DNA from: Buxus sempervirens
Lineage: Eukaryota; Streptophyta; Magnoliopsida; Buxales; Buxaceae
NCBI GenBank assembly: GCA_947561395.2
Contig: OX387193.1
Span: 34,608,255 to 34,672,254, forward strand
Length of the DNA: 64,000 nucleotides
Direction: 5' to 3'
The translations under genes and the position numbers were made by a program. Under the pieces are notes generated by a model. It was not told the origin of the DNA. It saw nothing but the letters and a program-made list of their open reading frames with translations, and ran no database searches. Each line of letters opens with the position of its first letter. Positions within the stretch are counted from its first letter, which is position 1. Below, in pieces: positions 44,000 through 56,077 of the stretch.

Positions 44000-45671
44000 C
44001 TTGCTGAGATTTTATATCTCATCCTTGCTTTTAATATTTGTTTTCAGATACTCTTGGAGAGGACGTGCAAATTGGGGTAGAAATACAAAGGGTACAGCAA
44101 AGGACCTTGATGAGCATCTTATGGATTATTAGTTTTCTTTTTTATTCTATTAGGAGATTTGTTTAGGAGTTTTTTTTTTTTTATGATAAGTTTGAGAAAT
44201 ATCTAGAATAGGCAGTCGCCTTTTAAAAATTTCAGATTTGATGTATTGAGTTAAGAAGTTTATTTTGAGGATCATTAGCACTTTTATTTTGAATTAATGA
44301 AGGAGTTGTTTGAATTTGGCGTACTCTAATTTGTCTTTATCCATTTATGCATTTGCATTCAAGTAATGCCTTGATCCATTTAAAAAAAAAAATCCGAGGC
44401 GTTACAGTTGAAGTAGTTGAGCTACTTGTGCGTCAAGCTCAGCTTCAAGTGACATATCAGTTGAGGTTGTTGATGATCTACTCGCTAGGAGTTGTGACGT
44501 CCACATCCACACGTGTGAAGTCTATTCTGTTGTCTTCACTCACGTGAGTGATTACATGTCCTTACTTGTAAATTTGGCCTTCATGTTTGCCACGTGGTCT
44601 TCATTCATTAGTCAGATTACGGCTGTGTAAACAAAAACACACACAGATTTTTACGTGGTTCACCCCATAATAGGGCTATGCCCACTGCCGCTGTTTTCCG
44701 CGAAGGGTGTGGCTGAGTATCCAATATTATCAGGCTCTCAACAAACCTCAACACATTGAGTACCCGAAAAGTTTAAGTGGCATGGGCCCATGCATTGTCA
44801 ATATGTGCGATTCACCGTCGAAATTTTAGAGCTATATGTACGTAAACGAAGTTGTTTTGATTTTCCTGTCGAGGATGCCAAATCGTATTGTATCCTTCTA
44901 TGCTATATACTGTCACTTGGACAATGACGGGAAAACTCCCTCCTTCCCGTCGTGACCTTGTCTTTCTCAGTTCTTCTCTCATTCGCATGCGCACACAATA
45001 TATTTTGTTGTCCCTCCAAGTGCGAGTCCATCAAAAATAAATGATGGAAGCATATCATAATTCACACTCACAGGCGTGAAGCCGCGGGGCCTTTGTGTCT
45101 AAGAATCCTTCCTATGTGCATCTAGAAAAACCTTCTCCGAACGTGGCTCAAAGCTACCCCACTAGGACAATCTCACGTGGGTCTGCTGGTGAAGGTGTAA
45201 ATCACTATAAGAAGAATCATAGGCTATGACTGCTAGCTAGCACTGTAACTAATTTCTTTGTGGTTTTTTGCCTGCCCTTTTTTCCTTTCCCAAAATAGAG
45301 ATGTTAAGATATCATCATGATCGAGATGGTGATTTCTTTAATTTGGATGATTCTGTCAATCTCTTTCACTGTTTCATCCCCATCACTTGGTCCCTCAAGT
45401 GTCTTTATTGTCCTCGTGTGATCATTTAGGATATAAAGTTGTAGGCCTGCGATTAGAATCTATCCCCACTAGAGATAGATTTTTCTACTCATGGGTTAAA
45501 CAATTGCTAGCTTCTGTTTATGAGATGATTTAAAAGCTGTGATCGATGGATCAGTTTGAAATTGTAAGTGCTTATTGGGAAGGCAGTTGAGTCGTGTCGC
45601 ATCCAAATTTCCAAGGGAAAGAGATTGGAACATTTCATTTGCATTCTAAAAGCTAGCATAAGAACCAAATT

Positions 45672-46094
45672 ATGTCTTTCTTGTTAATATTAGTTTTCTG
45701 TTTGATTCCTTTGTTCCTTCTTTTGAGGAGATCAAAAGCAAGCACCTTGTATATTCAAAACGTTGTACTAAGCGTTAGTTGTCCATCATTATCATTATCA
45801 TCATCATCATCATCATCATCAATTGTGGGTGATCATGATTCCATTAGCTTTCTTTTCCAAGATAATTTAATTTATCAAGCTACAATGGCACAGGGTGCGC
45901 TACTCGTCTCCATCAAAGAAAGTGGCGCTCCAATGACACACCCACCCACTACACAGATTCACTTCTCCACGCGTGTAATCGATGCATGCAATGGTGGGTG
46001 GCAACTTGACGACGAGCCACAAGTGACGAATAGATCCATACTTTGTACGTTTGGTGCTATGAGAGAAGGCCAACCCTTACGAGCACCAAATTAA
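45672..46094 (+). CDS. Uncharacterised 140-residue open frame, doubtful
   Basis: ATG-initiated frame with a hydrophobic N-terminus (MSFLLILVFCLIPLFLLL) that could be a signal peptide or anchor, then a Ser run encoded by a TCA microsatellite, and a C-terminal part with no motif I recognise. A TATA-like TATAAAG lies about 240 bp upstream. It may be chance in an intergenic region. I list it because it is the longest frame in the least repetitive interval. Confidence 0.15.
   Translation: MSFLLILVFCLIPLFLLLRRSKASTLYIQNVVLSVSCPSLSLSSSSSSSSIVGDHDSISFLFQDNLIYQATMAQGALLVSIKESGAPMTHPPTTQIHFSTRVIDACNGGWQLDDEPQVTNRSILCTFGAMREGQPLRAPN
45789..45823 (+). repeat. TCA microsatellite
   Basis: TCATTATCATTATCATCATC and further CATs: about ten trinucleotide units with two interruptions near the start. 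Confidence 0.9.
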
Positions 46095-46479
46095 ATAACA
46101 ATGGAGATATTTCGCCTCCTATTGCATGGTTACACCTTCACTTATCCTCTTAAGCTTCTAGGTGAAACTGCTGTTTTTTTTTTTTTTTTTCTTTTAAAAA
46201 AAACAAATGTATACATATTTATTGTTTATGAAGAAAATATTGATGCTTAAATGTATAGCACTAAACAAAGTATCTTTTCAAAAATTTGATACATATTCTT
46301 TGAGAACTGAATTATATATAATTGTGCATGCATGATGAGTTTATGAATTTTATAGATATATTGTTTTCATACAAGAGGGTTATTTGGACTCACCTTGACA
46401 AAGTTTGAACAAGTGTAACGAAGAAAAAGTTTCCTCTCCTTACTTGGCTGTGAGGGAGACCCCCTTATACCAATTGAGA

Positions 46480-46624
46480 TTCTGTGGGACCTTTATCTAC
46501 AACCTTAATTATGTGAAGCCTGCATTGGGATCATGCCATGTGTATTATGAATGGCATATCTGTAAATTTTTAAGTAATCCTGTGAAAAGCTACATATAAG
46601 ATTGTAGATAAAGGTCCTACAGGA
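46480..46624. mobile_element. Small foldback element or MITE-like inverted repeat
   Basis: Arms TTCTGTGGGACCTTTATCTA (from 46,480) and TAGATAAAGGTCCTACAGGA (from 46,605) are inverted with about two mismatches over 22-23 nt, around a 100-nt interior. The total is about 145 bp. No target duplication is clear. It could be a tiny MITE or a hairpin RNA locus. Confidence 0.5.
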
Positions 46625-46848
46625 TGTGATTACATAAAAGCTTCCAATTTTTAAGTATTACCAAAAATGTTGCAAGTTGCCAATAACATCAAAGCAAGTT
46701 GCATAAAAAACTAAGAAATTATTTATTATACAAGGAATCTTGTGATTACAAACGATCTTATGATTGTGTAGTCAATCACGTAATAGCACGTCTAGCCATA
46801 TATTATCCTTAATTACCCCAGTGAGCAAAACATGGATATATGAGATGC

Positions 46849-47354
46849 ACTTGACATGGTGAGCTTGGCACTATAGTGAGAGAGAACTGCAGCCAAGATA
46901 AGCTCGGGTTGAACACGTCAGCAACTTGAAGTGTAGTAGGAATAAACCGGACACTAGTTTACCAGCAGCAACCAATTCACGAACAAAATGATAACCAAGG
47001 GCAATATGTTTGATGCGGGAACTGTCACCAGGTTGGAAGTCAATAAAATTGCACTCTTAATTGTCACAGAAAATAACATCTAGAGTAGACAAAGGACAGT
47101 GAAGTTCCTGAAACAAATTAGTTAAATAAAAGACTTCAGCAACAGTGGATAACATGAAACGATAGTCAGCTGATTCGAAACTCGAATGGGAAACAATGGC
47201 TTCTTACTTGACACTCCCAAGAAATCAAATTGCTGCCTAAGAATAGACAGCCAAAAAAAAACAAAAAAAGCAACGTAGATCAATGGTTGTCAAGCCAGCC
47301 AGGCAAGTCAACATAAAATAAACCACAAGTGAATGAGGGTAGCCAACGCAATCA
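46849..47354 (-). pseudogene. Ty1/copia RNase H relic
   Basis: Fossil of the C-terminal end of a copia-type pol on the minus strand. The motifs ELHCPLSTLDVIFCDN and KHIALGYHFVRELVAAGK match the copia RNase H signature around the second catalytic Asp and the H-I-x-x-x-Y-H-F-V-R-E block. To its right is the upstream part typical of copia (YPHSLVVYFMLTCLAGLTTI). Several breaks are present and it is old. It is cut at 47,354 by an LTR, and its remainder is outside the visible stack. Confidence 0.88.
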
Positions 47355-50300
47355 TGTAGACACTCCAGAATCGCACAATTTTATATAAATCATTAGGGAG
47401 AGAGATATTTTATAATTTTTCAGCTCTTAGCATTGGGCTTAAAATCCATCACCCATTTGAATCCAAAATGGCAAAAGAAATAAACCCAAAATCAACCTTC
47501 TGCACAAATTAAGTCAAATTCTTCCTATTGAAATTTTTCACTTTTGACCACAAAATAAAATTTTACTAAGACAAAATTTCAAGATAATTTTTTGGCAAAA
47601 ATTAGGGTTTTAGCAATGTTTTGGTGTAATTGAATTTTTAAGCTTTCAAATTTTGATAAATACCTTAGCATTAGAATAGTGAAATTTTCTTCCGAACGCC
47701 AAAAACTGGATTTTGTTCTTAAATTGGAAGTTGATTTTTTATTCCTTTGGAATTTCGATCTGAAACTATTTTTAATAAATTCAAATTGAGTGTATTTGCT
47801 TAAAAACATGAAATATAATAAGTAATGGAGAATACAAAATACGAGGATATTTACTTCAATGATATTCGTGTAAATAAGTATTGCAGATGGAAATAAGTGT
47901 TAATCTGTGCAAAACTGTGCCAATCTATCAATTCTTTTGTAGTACTGCACCATTTTTGTAAAATGGTACAACATAAATTAGCATTACACTATGATTAAAA
48001 CACAGTGCAACAAATTTTGTGTTGCACCGTAGATTTTTAACGGTGCAACCAATTTTACTGTTTCACCTTCTAAGTTAACCGTGCAATGTAAAATTCACCA
48101 TTTGGAAATTTGGCTGAACTCTGCTTCTTTATTACTTGATGACCTCTCTCTACCAAGTATGATCTGTCTAATTTATCCCAAGATCTTAATCAATTGACCC
48201 TTAAACCATGCTTTGAAGTTGTTAGAAATGATATAGACCAATAGTTTGGCCTGCCCTTGGTCAATTTTGCCCCCAATTCTCTCTGCAATTGGAGGCTTAG
48301 ACCTTAATTGCTAGGGACTACAAATTTTGGAGAACATCTAGAATTAAAGAGGGAAACTCTGCCAAATTGCCTACTAACCTCCAATTGCTTGCTTGGATCA
48401 AAGAAGGACTTTATTACAGGTATATCTCTCTTTGATTTTTTGCAATTCTCTTTTAAATTCAGCAATATTTTCTTCTTCTACCCTTTATCTATGACAGATC
48501 TTGATTGTGTTTGAAGCCCCTATCTAGATCTAAATACCTCAAGCTTCTCTCTAGCCATAAAACATAAAGAAGTGAGCTAGGGGAAAGGATTTAGAGATGG
48601 AACTTAAATCTAGAACCTATGTTTTCAAAATTTAATTATATCTGAAATGATTTGTGCCTTGATTGTTGTTTTTGTTTCATCTCTCTTTAATTTGGAAGTT
48701 TCCTAGAGGTCTAGATTAGGGCTAGCAATTGGTCGAATACGATATGGATCTACTAAGATCCGAATTCAAACTGAAAAAGAAAAACCGATATTCGAATTCG
48801 ATCCAAAATTTGAATATCTTTTATACCTGAAACCGAATTCGAAACCGAATACATATACAATATTCGAATTTGATATTTGACCGAACAGAATAACCAAAAT
48901 CCGAATTAGATCTGAATTCGATTTCTCACAAACACAAAACCCTTCGATTTTTTGTTTTAATGAGGTTGATTCAACCGTGGTATATAAAAAGTTTACAAAT
49001 GGTCTAACCTATCTTTGGTCTAGGTTTATGTATAGTATATTGATTTAGGTTCAGATCCTATTCGGATCAAAATGGGAAAATTCAAATTCGAATCCAAATT
49101 TTGTCGGATCCGATATCCGTATTCGAACCATGGATCTATATCTCATATGACTTCGACATTTTCAGATCAAATTCGGATAAATATCCGACCCATTGCCAGC
49201 CCTTGTAACGCCCCGGATCCAGGTTTATTTAAACACATAAACCCAAATCTAGTTCGTTAGGGAAAATGGCCCAAAACACTATTCCAGACTTAAACAATTT
49301 CATTTATTATATTAGAGTACGGAAATAAAAACATCTTTCAGAAAGCGCGGAATTAAACTACCAAAATAATCCTTTTACATTTCATCTAAAAAGTCTAGAA
49401 AGGGTTCAACTAAATAACATAAATATCAGCCACCAAGGGTGTGGAATAAAGATACCAATCATCCTTCAAATAACATCAAACTCCTCAATCAAAATACTAA
49501 AAATAATCCCTAAGAAAATAAATCTAATTGTCTTTCCATGTCCCTCTGGACCTACACAGGAATGAAATAGTCTTCTTCCTGGTAATCACAGTAATCCCCC
49601 AGAGTCTCTACCCCAGCAACATCCTCTCCAGGAATATCTGAAAACAAAACTGATAAAACAATAATGTGAGAAACAACATCTCAGTAAACAATCATGCAAA
49701 TAGTTAACCACAATAAAATATGCAACGCTTAATCCGAATAATCTTAATAAGATACAAGACAACAATGAAATACAATTTGTCCACCTTATGGGACTCATGA
49801 AATAGTATACCAGAAAAAGAGAGTAGACATGTGCCAGTATTCTACCTAACCGAATTACGATGGACCAACCGCCCTGCAGTCTGGCTCTTCAACACCAACG
49901 GAAGAACCCAACCATGAGTTAGCATGTACGGCCCAACCAATCCAGGAGTGGGTAACGTAGCGACCGACCAATCCAGGAGCGGTACCATCCTCGAGATGAT
50001 GGAATGCCTCAGATACAGAATTCAAACCCCTCTAATAAACATTTCACTTACTAGCTATTCTATGGATCCATATAACTGTTAAACCCACTCAACAGTGAGA
50101 AAGCCAACCAGGGTAATGGACATACTTCTCAATAACACCCACAAAATACAGAACCATATCTGTATCACCAAATCCGCCCATGCAGGAAACAATAAATCAA
50201 GCACCAACCTTGTCACACCAGTGACCCAAAACCAAAACAGAATGCACCAAGTCATATGTCCAAAACTCCAGGTTTCAACGGGCCAATATGTCCCAAATGT

Positions 50301-50587
50301 GTATGGACTCCATCGATGCAAAAAATACCTTAATATCACCCAAATACAAGTGTATGAACTCACAAAACCAACCTTGGTTAAAAGTAAAATCTTTTGGAAC
50401 AATAGAATCAAGTAAAAGTGCCTCTTTAGAAACATCTACCCAAAATCTTTATAAAATTTAATTTTAAACATCCGCCTGTGCAAACACTTCCCAAATACCC
50501 CAATCTTGATGGTACATAGGTTAAAACTGGATATAAACACTTCCGTAGTGAAAACTGGGTTGAAAAGATAAGTTTTCCAAAATCTGA

Positions 50588-50750
50588 CAGATTGGTCGCT
50601 CGAGCAGCCAAGGGTGCTCGATCGGCCTTACAGAATAAGTTAATTCAGGGTAGGTCACTCGAGTGACTGTTTTAGTGGAAGTTAAATCTCGGTAAAATTG
50701 CTCTCGGGTTTTGGAATAATTACATAGGGCGCTCGAGCGACTGCTCAGGT
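50588..50750 (+). repeat. CGCTCGAGC-type palindromes in LTR
   Basis: GGTCGCTCGAGCAGCC, GGTGCTCGATCGGCC, GGTCACTCGAGTGACTG and GGGCGCTCGAGCGACTG, spaced 30-70 bp apart. This is at the position of the GC-rich array in the related LTR at 31,290-34,081. Confidence 0.7.
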
Positions 50751-51591
50751 GGCCCGATACGTGAAAAATCCGTAACTTTGCGAAATTCCATAAAAATTCC
50801 ACAACTCAATATTCAATGCATCAAAACCATTCTAAATCATTCTAAAATACTTTATAAACATACTAAAACAATTCCCAACAATTAAAACATCATAAATAAC
50901 AAAAACAACGAATCAAAATACCAAATAACCACGTATATCGTCTAAACACGAATTTAGATTTTATGCAAGCGTCAAGGGATTACTTACCTGTTTCTAGGAA
51001 CTTAAACCTTCTCTAAGAGCAACGAAATATCACTCCTAAGTTTGCCAAACGATCCCAACAAACCTCGATCACATCTGGATTCAAAAATCACACTTTTAAG
51101 ACTCTTAAACATACTCAAATCTCCAGAACAGAAACTTATATCTATTTGGCTCTTACCTGAGTTTTTTATGCACGAATATACTCCTCCTTCTTCTCTAAGA
51201 CGGCTCCAACAGGTGGTTTTAGGGTTAGGTTTGATCACAAGAAGCTAGGAGAAGAATAGAGAAAGAATACAAGGACGTGCGGCTGTTTCTTTCTTTTGTT
51301 TAGCTCTCAACGTGGACTACTCCATGCATAACTAGGTCTTTTTATTATTTTAAATACTTTTACCATAATGCCCTCTCTTCATTAAACAATTTTACAACTA
51401 AGCCTTTAACCTTAAACCAACTAAACCCTTGGGTCAACCCACTCTCATTGGGTTCGACCAACTCTTTTTATTCTCCTTGTTTATAATTTAATTAATTTTT
51501 GCTAATACAAACCATAGCACAACTATTTAGTATATTAATATTATACTTAGCCAATAATCATGAACTCGCCTTATATAGGCTCTCCTGTCAT

Positions 51592-53407
51592 TGTAGACAC
51601 CCCAAATTGCACTAAAATGAGAAAATAATGAAAACATTAATTGGGATTTGAAACAGGCCAAAAATGCATGAAAATCAATAATTCAAGCCTGGACCGTATT
51701 GTATCTACGGGCTAAGCGCACCCGAAATTTGAATACGGGCACGCAGCGCCCGTAATACATATACGGACATCATGGGACCGTAAATCATTTACGGGCATTC
51801 TAGACTCGTGCGAGTTCTGTTATTCTCTCGATTTCTGAGCCTTATCTTTAGTCCAATATCCCTTTAAATGAGCAAATTATATCTTTTATTCGTTCGAAAT
51901 ATCTTTGTGGATAAAGGATTGGCATGATCTTGTGTTTAACTCAAACTGAAACTCTATCTTGCCAAACCTTGGACCAACCATACCCCTGTGTTTGCCTATA
52001 AATAGAGGGCCTTTCCTCAAGCAAAAGACCACGAAAATTTGAAGTCCAAGGAATTCCTAGAAGCTCCAAGAGAAGAAAAGGAACCCCTGCTGCCTTGCCT
52101 GCTCAATCCAGGTAAGTCCCTTTTCCCTTTTATTTTCTGTCTTCAATTCTAGAAGTAATAGGATCATCTCTATTGCTGTAGAATAAGGCCATCTTTTGTA
52201 CTAGTATTCCTAAACTTGTCTCTAAGTACCTCGAGAGTCTCTCTAGCCGTAAAACATGAAGAGAGAGCTATGGGAAAAGAGAACAGGTGGATCCCTAGAA
52301 TAGAACCCCATATCTGTTTTTCCTTTTTTCTAGAATAAGGCCTTTGATTGTGTTTGTGTAACCAAACCTATCTCCAAGTACCTCAAGAGTCTCTCTAGCC
52401 GTAAAACGTGAAGAGAGAGCTAGGGGAAAAGAGAACAGGTGGATCCGTAGGGTAGACCCCCATGTGCTCTAATCTGTGAGATGTGGCTGCTTTGGATATC
52501 CTAATCGTGTTTTAATGCTTTTTATGATGAATCTGAATGAATAACATGAATCCATGATGTTTATAGTATGAGATCCCCACTTTTTTATAAAATTAGGATT
52601 TTACACATATTTGCACCTACAGCACTGTTTTCGTGATTTTTGTGGTTTTAGGCTAGGATCTTGGATTTATCATGATCAATATGGTAGATCTGGATCCACA
52701 AGCCTGAAAGTAACTTCTAGGGTTTCATGATGTGGTTTTTGAATCGTTTTTCATTATTGAGAGAAGACCCTACGGTCTAAGTTCTCCCCTTTTGGTGTTT
52801 TTCATCAACATGGGTATTTTTGGTTTTTATTTCTGGATTTAATGTGAAATTTGGGCTATACCTATGCCCTGGACTATTCAAGTTCAATTTTGAAATATTT
52901 TATAAAAATCATATTTTTCTAGATTTCTAGAATTTTGACTTGAAGCCAGATTTTTGGATTTTTCACTTTAAATTGATTTTATTTGATTTTATCTCAAATT
53001 TATTTTGATCATGAAACCCTAGGAATGGTATGATCATATTTGAAAGTTCTGGATCAATCAGACTATTCATATGAAAAAACCATACATTTTTTGTCTTTTT
53101 GTGATTTTTCCTGATTTTTATAGCAAACCTTTTATCTTTGAAAAACATGAACAATACCTGGCAACCACCTTGTGTGGATGAATAGGGGTGCCTAACACCT
53201 TCCCCTGTTCATAACCTAATCCCCTTACCCATCTCTGGTTGTTTTTTTAGGAGGGTTATTTTTACCCCAAAATTTGCCTTTTGTGCTTATTTAATATTTT
53301 GGTGTCCATTCACACCTAAATTGAATGGTGGCGACTCTTTGTTTATTTAATCCCGTGTGATGATTGAGGAAGTCAATTGGAAATCTGATTTTTTCCCATG
53401 TCTCACA
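51592..53407 (+). mobile_element. Tat-type solo LTR (deepest layer of the right stack)
   Basis: The 1.82-kb LTR runs from TGTAGACACCCCAAATTGCA to CCCATGTCTCACA with a perfect duplication GTCAT (51,587-51,591 and 53,408-53,412). TATA box near 51,999 (CCTATAAATAGAGG). GC-rich palindromes ACGGGC/GCCCGT at 51,688-51,815. Two CTCTAGCCGTAAAACGTGAA-type cores near 52,240 and 52,395. Same subfamily as 10,937-12,722. Confidence 0.96.
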
Positions 53408-53843
53408 GTCATCTCCGGTTCATCTTGAACTTCTCCGGGTTGAACCAAAATCTCATATCTTGCATATTATTAACTAATTAGTTTATTGATTTATTTATTA
53501 CTAAAATCTGGGATTTTACAGCCCTAGTCTAGATGAATCAATGATATATCTTAAATCCAAAAGCCTTCCCATATTGATTTATATTTTATAGAGTTTGCAT
53601 GTATTTTACTTGTACATATATGCACACAAGCACACTTGCATGATTTTCTTTTAATTTTAGAAAAAAATCTCTCAAATCTACCATGTTCAATATGGATAGA
53701 TTAGAGATTAAAGCCTCAAATCAATACCTCAGGCCTTCTGATCACATTTAGACATGCATTGATTCAAAGGAGAGGATCTCATGCTTTGATCTCTTCAAAT
53801 CTATAATCCTATAGTGATTTTTGGGATTTAATTTGGCCCATAC

Positions 53844-56077
53844 TGTAAAACCCTGATATTTTCTAAGAATTATTTTTATTTATTATTTATGTGGACGAAT
53901 AAATTTAAGGAGCTGTGTGTATATGTAGGAGTTTCGGTGGGCGAGCACACACCAAATCAAGGGTTTTCAAAAGTTCGTCGAGCGGCAAGGTAATTATGGA
54001 AGGTATAAAAACTTAAGGAAAATTAGATTTGTAGTTTCGGAATACTCGCGTACATTTGCTGAAGGCGATTGCGGCGATTGTTTTAGGTTTTGGGAGAGAA
54101 GAAGAACGGGTAGTTCCTCCTGCCGATCTGTGTGTTCGAATCAAGCTTTTCAGAAGAGTTTTACTCTTGCGATTAGAGGATCAACCGGGTGTCGATAGCT
54201 ATCAGGCGAGCGACTGTTGGTGATCAGCCGAGGTTTGAGTAGTTGCTGTTGCTGGTATATAAGCGTGCAAGAGGTGAGTAGCATCGTTTTAAAACTGGGT
54301 TTTGGATTTGATTCGTGAGTTTGATCTTGATGCATATGTTTTCTAGAAAAAGATAGTCCGAGCGTGAGTTTTTCTAGGATTGTAGAGACAAATATAAAAG
54401 TGTTTAGATTAATTCCAAAACTGGTTTAAATGTCTTCTAGGGATAGTAGGAGACTAAGAAAATTGTTACAGAGAGAAAATTTCAATCAGTCGTAGAGATC
54501 TAGGTTGAGTCGACGCAAGGCCGAAGTTTCTTACCGCCGAGCTCGGGCTCATCGCGTGCCTATCTCACGCCGAGTGTATTTTTCTTAACGCCTAGTTCGC
54601 GCCGAGCAGATTACCTTAGCGCTTATCGTGCTCCTAGCTCGTGCCTAGTCTATTTTAAGTAAGCGCGACTTGTATTTTAACCATTGACTTATCGCCGACC
54701 TCGCGCCAAGCGCCAGAGGTCAGCGCAAGCCCCAAATCTTTGCCGAAATGTGAGATTTGACCAATCAAGCTAAATTTTAATACTTTGAGGGTTCATACAC
54801 TTAACTATTGACTTGTTTAGAATTTTAGAAATATTGTTACCTATTCAATTACTCTGAGAATATTAAGTGGAAATTCTAGAAATTCTTAGGAGCATCCAAG
54901 GTTAATTTTAAGGGCTACCGGTAGGTGATCTTATTGTACCTAACACTAGGAGTTCCTGATTTAGTTTCCTTTTGTTTATACACTGTACTTGAATGAGAAT
55001 TTATTTAATCTAGTTTTACTTGATTGCAAGTTCTAAAATGTATTGTAAAGATTTCTCTTGGTGTGAGTAAATGGGTTTTATTACCAATGGTCATGTGTTG
55101 TGAATTTTGAGTAAATACTGAAGGTACATGAGGTACTTTTCTGGTCCAAAAGGACATGTGGTGAACTGGTTGAGTTATACATGATGTTGAACGTATTGTT
55201 TTATTGTGATGTCAAGATTGTGATTTTACGATGGGTTGCTGTTTTGGTTTAGCTTATCTTGGATCCATGCTTAAGCTTAGTAATGTAATGTTATTGTTGG
55301 TTGTTGAAATTGCATGGCCTTGTGTGTTGCCACGACCAGTGTAGAGCAGCCAAAAAGCCTGAGTAGACCTGATTGTCAATGCCGAAACTCGGGGAGTAGG
55401 CTGGCATTGGATGACGAAACCCTGAGTAGGCCATCATTTTAGAGTTTCCGAAACCCTGAGTAAGCCGGAACTGTGTACATGGAGGTGTGGAGTGTCTACT
55501 TGGCATGTTTAATTTATCAACTTAACAATAGTCATGACATTGACCAATCGATGTGTTGTCAGTATTGAATTGAAATGTGCTTGGAAACAATTATTGGTTT
55601 TGGTTTTAAACTTGGAGATTGTATTGGTTGCTTAATCGTACTGGTTATTATTGATGCATAAATTTGAACTGTGTTAACTATTTCCTGCATGCATATGCTA
55701 CTCACTAAGATATTCGTATCTCACTCTTTTGTTTTGTTTTGTTTTTCAGATACTCGAGGTGAGGCGACAACTGGGGTAGATCTGACTAAGACATATAGGG
55801 AGGAAGACTACTATTACATTCCTTAGACCTATAGGTTATTTTTGAATTAGACTTTGAATTAATTGAATTTTTGAGGTGTAATAAAGTAGATTGACGTTGA
55901 ACCAATTGAATCTTAGTTAAGTTTGAATATTGAATTCTTAGATAAAGTATGATTGTGCACTCTGATATGTTTTAGTTTAGGTGATTATCCAGCGATCACA
56001 AATGATTAAAATCCTTACCTAACACTCCGTGAGACGTGTTATATCTTTATTGAACAACACGGATCCGGGGCATTACA
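53844..56077 (-). mobile_element. TGTAACGCC-family solo LTR, minus
   Basis: The 2.23-kb LTR reads on the minus strand from TGTAATGCCCCGGATCCGTG (right edge) to the TTTTACA end (left edge). It is flanked by the perfect duplication CATAC (53,839-53,843 and 56,078-56,082). It carries the reverse complement of the GGCCTACTCAGGGTTTCGG motif (55,355-55,470) shared with 31,290-34,081, and a GC-rich motif region at 54,510-54,740. Confidence 0.95.

Larger units (their letters stand above)
14344..44406 (-). mobile_element. TGTAACGCC-family LTR D, minus, split by three insertions
   Basis: Pieces at 14,344-15,012, 40,836-41,130 and 44,005-44,406 belong to one minus-strand LTR. Its 5' terminus is TGTAACGCCTCGG (right edge at 44,406). 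In order they follow the LTR at 49,204-53,520: GGACTCGTGAAATAAGACAT near 40,925 matches GGGACTCATGAAATAGTATA near 49,790, and AAATCTGTCAGTGAGAG near 14,370 (reversed) matches AAATCTGACAGATTGG near 50,580. A repeated GTGTATCTCGG motif sits at 14,675-14,965 and just after 40,848. Inserted in it are element C (with target duplication GTACT), a solo LTR at 41,131-43,999, and element B at its left. The rest of the LTR was not found. The superfamily is not proven; Ty3/gypsy is likely. Confidence 0.75.
44407..46478. other. Interval with few recognisable repeats
   Basis: About 2 kb without a convincing gene. A stretch at about 44,600-44,760 (AGATTTTTACGTGGTTCACC and following) resembles sequence found in plant Ty1/copia LTRs, so part of it may be an old LTR remnant. 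A TCA microsatellite is at 45,789-45,823. One open frame is at 45,672-46,094. A T-rich run is near 46,173-46,190. This is the most host-like part of the window, but I cannot assign a gene. Confidence 0.5.
49204..53520 (+). mobile_element. TGTAACGCC-family solo LTR, itself split
   Basis: The LTR is about 2.5 kb without its insert, from TGTAACGCCCCGGATCCAGG to CTGGGATTTTACA. It is flanked by GCCCT (49,199-49,203 and 53,521-53,525). It landed one base from the end of the hAT-type element. It contains an ACCAATCCAGGAG repeat (49,935-49,980) and CGCTCGAGCGACT-type palindromes (50,590-50,745). A Tat-type solo LTR is inserted at 51,592-53,407. Confidence 0.93.
48717..53526 (+). mobile_element. hAT-type non-autonomous transposon, split by an LTR near its end
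   Basis: Terminal inverted repeats TAGGGCTAGCAATTGGTCG (48,717) and, on the far side, CGACCCATTGCCAGCCCTA. The last base of the latter (53,526) lies beyond an inserted LTR. An 8-bp duplication GTCTAGAT flanks it (48,709-48,716 and 53,527-53,534), as expected for hAT. The element itself is about 488 bp, AT-rich with TCCGAATTCGA-type internal motifs and no transposase. Confidence 0.88.

Noticed and set aside
44600-44760. ACGTGGTTCACC stretch as an intact Ty1/copia LTR
   Set aside because: Only a short resemblance; no termini, target duplication or PBS could be found.
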